The notes beneath the pieces are model-generated. The model saw only the letters and a list, made by a program, of their open reading frames with translations. It searched no databases and was not told where the DNA came from. DNA of 64,000 bases. Source: Mycolicibacterium rhodesiae JS60. Lineage in GTDB: Bacteria > Actinomycetota > Actinomycetes > Mycobacteriales > Mycobacteriaceae. The translations under genes and the position numbers were made by a program. The stretch is from NCBI GenBank assembly GCA_000230935.2, contig AGIQ01000001.1, positions 1,674,001 to 1,738,000 on the forward strand. Direction: 5' to 3'. Each line of letters opens with the position of its first letter. Positions within the stretch are counted from its first letter, which is position 1. Of the stretch, positions 59,579 through 64,000 are shown piece by piece.

Positions 59579-60280
59579 TCAACCGATTTCGGCTGGTTGG
59601 CCCGCCGGCCGCACTGCTCGCCACGTAAGAGTGATCATCAGCGCGAAGTAACCGGTGAACATCGCGAACGGAATCCACCACACCAGCAGCCCGTTCCAGG
59701 CGAACGGCCCAGTCTTCAGGAACATCGCGCCGAGGGCCGGCAGGAACGAAATGCTCACCCACAGTTGAAGATAGGCCGCCCAGCGTGGGAAGGCAGGGCG
59801 AGGTCGTTTGTCGCGGAAGATGGCGATCGCCAAGATCACATACTGAAGGATGAAGGGTGCGATCGGGGTGATGAAGAACAACCAACCGAGATCGACGAGC
59901 GCCTGGGTGATTTCTGGGCTTCGTTCCGGGCGGAACGCGGCCGCTGTCCACAGGAATGCAGGCAAGAAGAATGTCATTGCCGAAACCACGCCGGCCGCCA
60001 GTTGAGTGCCAGCGAGAAAGATTGACCCGCTTTCAATTTCCTTGATCAGGTCGGAGAGCACCGTGGTCCACGGCAGATAAAACACGGTTCCGATCGTCAT
60101 CAGCACCATCCCGACCCGGATGGGTACGGATCGTGCCCGGAAGAGTTCGGCGACCTGGTCGGCCGAATCCGACGGGGGAATCGGCGGAATCCACTGAGCA
60201 AAGAACACGAATCCGATCAGCCAGAGCAGAAAGAACGCAGCGCCGCTCCATACGCCGAGGATGCGCAGGGTCGAGTTCAT
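59579..60280 (-). CDS. Multi-TM membrane protein, paralogue F
   Basis: A 233-aa member of the membrane family; ATG 60280 follows GGAGAC. Signature: QWIPPIPPSDSADQVAELF, IRVGMV, IEIESGS-type loop, FRPERSPEITQ, DLGW, FPRWAAYLQLW and LKTGPFAWNG. It is divergent from a phosphotransferase gene across a gap with three TTGTTCGA repeats. Function unknown. Confidence 0.85.
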   Translation of the reverse strand: MNSTLRILGVWSGAAFFLLWLIGFVFFAQWIPPIPPSDSADQVAELFRARSVPIRVGMVLMTIGTVFYLPWTTVLSDLIKEIESGSIFLAGTQLAAGVVSAMTFFLPAFLWTAAAFRPERSPEITQALVDLGWLFFITPIAPFILQYVILAIAIFRDKRPRPAFPRWAAYLQLWVSISFLPALGAMFLKTGPFAWNGLLVWWIPFAMFTGYFALMITLTWRAVRPAGQPAEIG

Positions 60281-60329
60281 GGGCAGGTCTCCGTTCGGGT
60301 GATTGACAACACTCAGCAGATCGTACATA

Positions 60330-60361
60330 TTGTTCGAATAAGTTGTTCGATATTGTTTCGA
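60330..60361. repeat. Three tandem TTGTTCGA-type repeats in a divergent promoter
   Basis: TTGTTCGA at 60330-60337 and 60343-60350, and TTGTTTCGA at 60353-60361, lie in the gap between paralogue F and the phosphotransferase gene. Such short direct repeats suit a regulator site; the TetR at 58951 is the nearest candidate. Confidence 0.5.
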
Positions 60362-60410
60362 CATCCGAGTCCGACGCCTCAATTCCCCGTCCGGTAGGAG
60401 CCCCAAGCCG

Positions 60411-61508
60411 ATGAGCAATGCCACTGCGCCACCGATCCTCGAGTCGACGGACCTTATGACGCGCGACTGGTTTCGTGCCGTGCTTGCCGAGGCGGGACTC
60501 CTCGCCGAATCCGATCTCGCTGCAGTCGATATCGAGCCGGTGGAAGGCGGGATCATCGCCCGGATGGTGCGAGCCACGTTGACCTACACGAGGCCGACGA
60601 CCGCGCCCCCGTCGGTCGTGGTGAAGTTCCCCAGTGATGACCTGGGCAGCCGCGGGCTCGCGGTCGCGATGGGCATGTACGAATTAGAGACACTCTTCTA
60701 CCGTGACATCGCTCCTATGGTGCCCGATTTTTCAGTGGCACAGTGCTATTCGGCCCGGCTTTCGGAGGACGCACAGTCGTTCAACCTGGTCCTCGAGGAT
60801 CTGGGGACCGAGATGCGTCAAGGCAACGTGCTCGAGGCGGCGACGTTGTCTGAGTGTTCGACGGCACTGGGCGAACTCGTGAAGTTCCAGGCACCGTTGT
60901 GGAACAGCGCTGCGTTGACACGCCTGGAGTGGCTCGCCGACCCGCGGCGCACCATCGGGGTATTCGATTCCCTGCCGGCAGGCCTTACGCCCTTCCTGGA
61001 CCGATTCGGTGACCACCTGGACCCGTCGCATGTGAGGCTGTTCGAGGCGGTAGTACCCCGTGCCGGCGAGTGGGTGCGCAGCTGGAAGCCTCCCACCGTC
61101 GTTCAGCACGGGGACTTTCGCAGCGACAACTTGATGTTCAGCACCGATCCGGCGGCCGGGCGAGCTGTCGTCGTCGACTTCCAAACGGTCCGGTTGGGGC
61201 CGCCCGGTCTGGACCCCGCGTACTACCTCGGGTCGTCACTGCCCACGGTCGACCGCCGTGCGTCCGAGCGTGAGCTGATCGCCGAATATCATGACCGCCT
61301 GCTGTTTTCGGGTGTCGAGGGCTTTGACTTCGACTCGTGTTGGGCCGCCTATCGGGAGGGCGCGATGTACGGGGTGCTGCTGTTTGTCGGTATGGCCAGC
61401 CAAGTCGAGTCCAGCGAACGCGGCGACCGGATCATCGTCGATCAGATCCGCCGGTACGCGGACATGGCGCTGGATCTAGATGCTCCGAGCGCCGCAGGGC
61501 TGGTGTGA
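60411..61508 (+). CDS. APH-like phosphotransferase (ecdysteroid-kinase-like branch)
   Basis: A 365-aa kinase-fold protein. The catalytic loop is VVQHGDFRSDNLMFS and the metal Asp is in VVVDFQTVRLGPPGLD; NLVLEDLGTEMRQG marks the hinge. This branch includes the EcKL kinases and bacterial proteins next to lipid genes; it may phosphorylate a hydroxylated substrate. It heads an operon with the AttH-like protein and a P450, coupled through overlaps. Confidence 0.85.
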   Translation: MSNATAPPILESTDLMTRDWFRAVLAEAGLLAESDLAAVDIEPVEGGIIARMVRATLTYTRPTTAPPSVVVKFPSDDLGSRGLAVAMGMYELETLFYRDIAPMVPDFSVAQCYSARLSEDAQSFNLVLEDLGTEMRQGNVLEAATLSECSTALGELVKFQAPLWNSAALTRLEWLADPRRTIGVFDSLPAGLTPFLDRFGDHLDPSHVRLFEAVVPRAGEWVRSWKPPTVVQHGDFRSDNLMFSTDPAAGRAVVVDFQTVRLGPPGLDPAYYLGSSLPTVDRRASERELIAEYHDRLLFSGVEGFDFDSCWAAYREGAMYGVLLFVGMASQVESSERGDRIIVDQIRRYADMALDLDAPSAAGLV

Positions 61509-62596
61509 CGATGGGATGGACCGACAAGATTGACATCGCCGACGAATACTTCCACGAGCGCAGCGCTGACCCTTACTGGAGTGAGAACAGCCTGTTCGGG
61601 TTCACCGTCCCGGAGCGGAACCTCTGCGGCTTCATCTACTTCTACTTCCGGCCGAACATGAACCTGGTGGTGGCTGGGCCGGCGATGTGGGACCACACCG
61701 GCGAGGATGTTTACAACTGCCTGTACTACGGGTGGGATCAGCACCTGGCGATACCCGACGGCGCGCAGATGTACGACTTCACCCTGTCGAACTCGTTGAG
61801 CTGCCGCATGATCGAGCCACAGCAGGAATACCGGCTCGGCTATGACCGCCACGGGGTCAAGTTCGATCTGACGTGGACTGCGAGCGCCGAGCCGCACTAC
61901 ATGAAGCTCTCCAGCAGCGGCGACGAGGATCCGGGTATCAAGAACTGGGTCAAGAAGGAGGGGGACTTCTCGGTCGGCCACTACGAGCACGCCGGATGGA
62001 TCAGAGGCACCCTCGAAATCGAGGGGGAGAAAATGGAAATCGATTGCGGTGGCCTGCGTGACCGCGGTTGGGGACCGCGCCATGCCGATGTCTCGGACCC
62101 ACTCCGCGCCGGTTGGCCCTATGTCTTCGCGTCCCCGCAGAGCGGCTGGCATCTCTACGATCCGCAGACCTCGCTGGCATTCGACGAGGACCCGATCGAG
62201 GGGACGACGGAAACCGTCACCACCGGCTTTTACATTCGCGACGGGATCAAGGCGCTGGTCGTCGGGGGTACTCGGCGTGCGCAACGCGGTCGGGACGGGC
62301 GAGTGCTCACCCAGGTCATCGACTGCGTAGACGAATTGGGCAGGGAGCTGCACGCCGTTGGTCAGACAATGAACTGGCTGAAATGGCCCATCAACAGCGA
62401 CATTCTGAACTGGTGGTCGTTGGTGCGCTGGGAGTACGACGGCCAGGTCGCCTACGGCGAGGACCAGGATTTCATGACCTTCCGGCACTACCGCAAGTAC
62501 TGGAAGCGGCTCCTGGCAGAGGACCCCGGTCTCTTGCAGTGCTTTCCGGATTCGCCCGATTACCCTCCGTACGCCCGACCCGAGGTACGTCCATGA
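61505..62596 (+). CDS. AttH/hydroxyneurosporene-synthase-like (lipocalin-type) protein
   Basis: A protein of about 363 residues with a tandem beta-barrel look: WSENSLFGFTVPERNLCGFIYFYF, an MYDFTLSNSLSCRM centre, DCGGLRDRGWGPRHADV and a C-terminal FMTFRHYRKYW. This resembles the DUF7064/7065 or AttH-like proteins related to CrtC (hydratase). The DRGWGPR motif is typical. GTG 61505 overlaps the previous stop; ATG 61511 is the alternative. It may bind or hydrate a lipid. It is coupled to the P450 after it (4-nt overlap). Confidence 0.78.
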   Translation: MTMGWTDKIDIADEYFHERSADPYWSENSLFGFTVPERNLCGFIYFYFRPNMNLVVAGPAMWDHTGEDVYNCLYYGWDQHLAIPDGAQMYDFTLSNSLSCRMIEPQQEYRLGYDRHGVKFDLTWTASAEPHYMKLSSSGDEDPGIKNWVKKEGDFSVGHYEHAGWIRGTLEIEGEKMEIDCGGLRDRGWGPRHADVSDPLRAGWPYVFASPQSGWHLYDPQTSLAFDEDPIEGTTETVTTGFYIRDGIKALVVGGTRRAQRGRDGRVLTQVIDCVDELGRELHAVGQTMNWLKWPINSDILNWWSLVRWEYDGQVAYGEDQDFMTFRHYRKYWKRLLAEDPGLLQCFPDSPDYPPYARPEVRP

Positions 62597-63831
62597 CTGA
62601 GCAAACCGACACGCAGCCATCGATGATGGAGGTGTTCCGCAGTACCTGGGACACGTGCCCACTGTTCGGACCGCTGCGCGAGCATGCGCCGGTGCTTCAT
62701 GTGCCCGAGCTCGATGCCTGGGTGGTCAGTCGATACGACGATGTGCTGGCCATTGTCAAAGACATGGACCGATTCGGTTGCATGCCTGATGATCTGGTGG
62801 GGGAGGTGCCCGAGGAGTTGAAACAGCTTCTACCCCACGGCTATGCACCGTGGCAACCAGCGCTGATCAACACCGACCCGCCGGAGCACACGCGGATCCG
62901 CAAGTTGGCAGCCAAGCCGCTGACACCGGCCGCTGTGAAACAACACGAAGGGGTCATCCGGGCGGCCGCCAATTCTCTGGTGGACGAGTTTGTTGGTGAC
63001 GGCCGAGCTGACCTGGTGGAACAGTTCGCCACGCCAATGCCTATCGATGTCCTCATCAAAGTCTTGGGTGTGCCCGCCGAGGATCGGCAGAAGTTTCGGG
63101 ATTGGACGCTCGGTATCACCGAACTGTTTGTCCCGTCGATCTCCGACGCCCGACGTCTGGAGTTGGCGCGCGATCAGGTTGGTTTCAACGAGTACTTGCT
63201 GGATGCGATCTCACGACGGCGCGCCGAACCTCATGCCGACCTGATCAGCGGCTTGATCCTCGCCCAGGAACACAGCGAGAAGAGTCTCACCGACCGTGAA
63301 ATACTAGGCGTAGTAGGACAATTGGTCATCGCGGGATTTGAAACCAGTGCTGGCGGGATCAGCTTTACACTTTACAAACTCAGCCAAGACCGCGACCTGC
63401 TCGAACGAGTCCGCAATGATCTGAGTCTGGTGCCGAGGGTTGTCGAAGAGTCGCTGCGCCGGCTCACTCCTGCGCGCGGAATCGTCCGCCATGTCAAGGA
63501 GGACGTGGAGATCCGCGGCCATCGGATTCCTAAGGGTGCGAACATCTTTGCGTTGGTCCAATCGGCCAACAATGACGAAGCAGTCTTCGCTTGTCCCGAG
63601 CGGTTCGACATCGACCGCCCCGCGGCCGAAATGCGCAAGAGCATGCACTTCGGCACCGGGCCGCACACCTGCATCGGCATCAACATCGCACGTCTCGATA
63701 TGAAAGTCGCGATCGAGACCGCGATTACCCGATTGCCCAATCTGCGCCTTGTCGATGGTCAGGAGATTCGAGTTCAGGAGGGGATGATCTTTCATCGACC
63801 GGAGCGCCTGGAATTCGAATGGGATGTCTAG
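62593..63831 (+). CDS. Cytochrome P450
   Basis: A 412-aa P450. I-helix IAGFETSAGGIS, ExxR in ESLRRLTPA and haem loop FGTGPHTCIGINIAR; the HTC replaces the more usual HRC before the thiolate. It also shows NTDPPEHTRIRKLAAKPL. It is coupled to the AttH-like gene and is followed by membrane paralogue G, 1 nt after its stop. No ferredoxin gene is adjacent. Confidence 0.93.
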   Translation: MTEQTDTQPSMMEVFRSTWDTCPLFGPLREHAPVLHVPELDAWVVSRYDDVLAIVKDMDRFGCMPDDLVGEVPEELKQLLPHGYAPWQPALINTDPPEHTRIRKLAAKPLTPAAVKQHEGVIRAAANSLVDEFVGDGRADLVEQFATPMPIDVLIKVLGVPAEDRQKFRDWTLGITELFVPSISDARRLELARDQVGFNEYLLDAISRRRAEPHADLISGLILAQEHSEKSLTDREILGVVGQLVIAGFETSAGGISFTLYKLSQDRDLLERVRNDLSLVPRVVEESLRRLTPARGIVRHVKEDVEIRGHRIPKGANIFALVQSANNDEAVFACPERFDIDRPAAEMRKSMHFGTGPHTCIGINIARLDMKVAIETAITRLPNLRLVDGQEIRVQEGMIFHRPERLEFEWDV

Positions 63832-63832
63832 C

Positions 63833-64000
63833 GTGAGTGTGAGGGGGCAGCTGGTCTGCTTGTGCAGCGGCTACGCGTTCTTCGTCCTCTATGTGCTCGG
63901 AATCGTCGTCGTCGCCGGCTTCATCCCGCCTCCCGCACCGAGCTGGGGCCCAGACGCCGTGGCGGCGTTCTTCAGTGAGCGTCGCGGACGGATTCTGGTC
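63833..64000 (+). CDS. Multi-TM membrane protein, paralogue G (N-terminal part)
   Basis: An open frame from GTG 63833 reads to the window edge (56 residues). It contains YVLGIVVVAGFIPPPAPSW, then AVAAFFSERRGRILV, matching the N-terminal signature of the membrane family. It begins 1 nt after the P450 stop, so in this block the family member is tied to a P450. The rest lies outside the window. Confidence 0.8.
   Translation, partial: MSVRGQLVCLCSGYAFFVLYVLGIVVVAGFIPPPAPSWGPDAVAAFFSERRGRILV

Noticed and set aside
1..64000. KstR- or KstR2-type operators expected if this were the core cholesterol regulon.
   Set aside because: No TnnAACnnGTTnnA-type palindrome stood out in the divergent gaps inspected; the sites seen are of other types.
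1..64000. tRNA, rRNA, CRISPR array, IS element or prophage gene.
   Set aside because: None recognised: no cloverleaf, no spaced direct-repeat array, no transposase or integrase motif in any frame read.

Overview
The window is high-GC DNA with dense, often 1-13 nt overlapping ATGA/GTGA/TTGA gene junctions and frequent GTG/TTG starts. It is crowded with acyl-CoA dehydrogenases, crotonases, SCP2/Ltp-type thiolases, DUF35 zinc-ribbon/OB proteins, cytochromes P450 and TetR regulators, and it holds a mycofactocin-type SDR. Together these point to a Mycobacteriaceae chromosome (Mycolicibacterium-like), in a lipid/terpenoid/steroid-type catabolic region. No rRNA, tRNA, CRISPR, transposase or phage gene was seen. 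The true substrates cannot be read from sequence; no core sterol-ring genes (KstD, HsaC type) are present.

Layout. (1) 1-551: N-terminal part of a DUF559-like protein, then a divergent SDR (654-1451). (2) 1561-10584: a plus-strand operon with three crotonases, a Rieske dioxygenase alpha/beta pair, a 77-aa protein, a thiolase, an HMG-CoA-synthase-like protein fused to DUF35, an SCP2-type thiolase and an SDR, ending in a truncated acyl-CoA ligase and a long hairpin. (3) 10987-19989: a membrane/redox block with two FAD oxidoreductases of the CrtI/PYROXD2 type, orphan haem-copper-oxidase subunit III-like and IV-like proteins, a multi-TM protein, two TetR regulators and three copies (A-C) of one unrecognised membrane-protein family. 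(4) 19984-29770: cyclase, DUF35 and an acyl-CoA dehydrogenase pair leftward; SDR, GntR regulator, DUF35, two thiolase-fold proteins and an acyl-CoA ligase rightward, with a 20-bp perfect palindrome as likely GntR operator. (5) 38793 leftward to 29767: two amidohydrolases, a ThDP enzyme, a Dabb protein, two alcohol dehydrogenases, a P450 with its 3Fe-4S ferredoxin, an SDR and an NTF2-like protein.

(6) 39084-43505: split MaoC pair, CoA-transferase, a tandem double-TetR regulator and membrane copy D. (7) 56926 leftward to 43557: P450, mycofactocin-type SDR, thiolase-fold protein plus DUF35, two acyl-CoA dehydrogenases, ALDH, NTF2-FMO monooxygenase, phosphotransferase, P450 and CoA ligase. (8) 57379-64000: alpha/beta hydrolase, two decayed genes (one is membrane copy E), TetR, membrane copy F, phosphotransferase, AttH-like protein, P450 and the start of membrane copy G.

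The recurring logic is oxygenation or oxidation (P450, Rieske, FMO, FAD enzymes), CoA activation, then dehydrogenation, hydration and thiolytic or aldol cleavage (ACAD, crotonase/MaoC, SDR, thiolase/DUF35). Each block has its own local regulator. The least explained element is the membrane family: seven loci in 64 kb, nearly every block having one.
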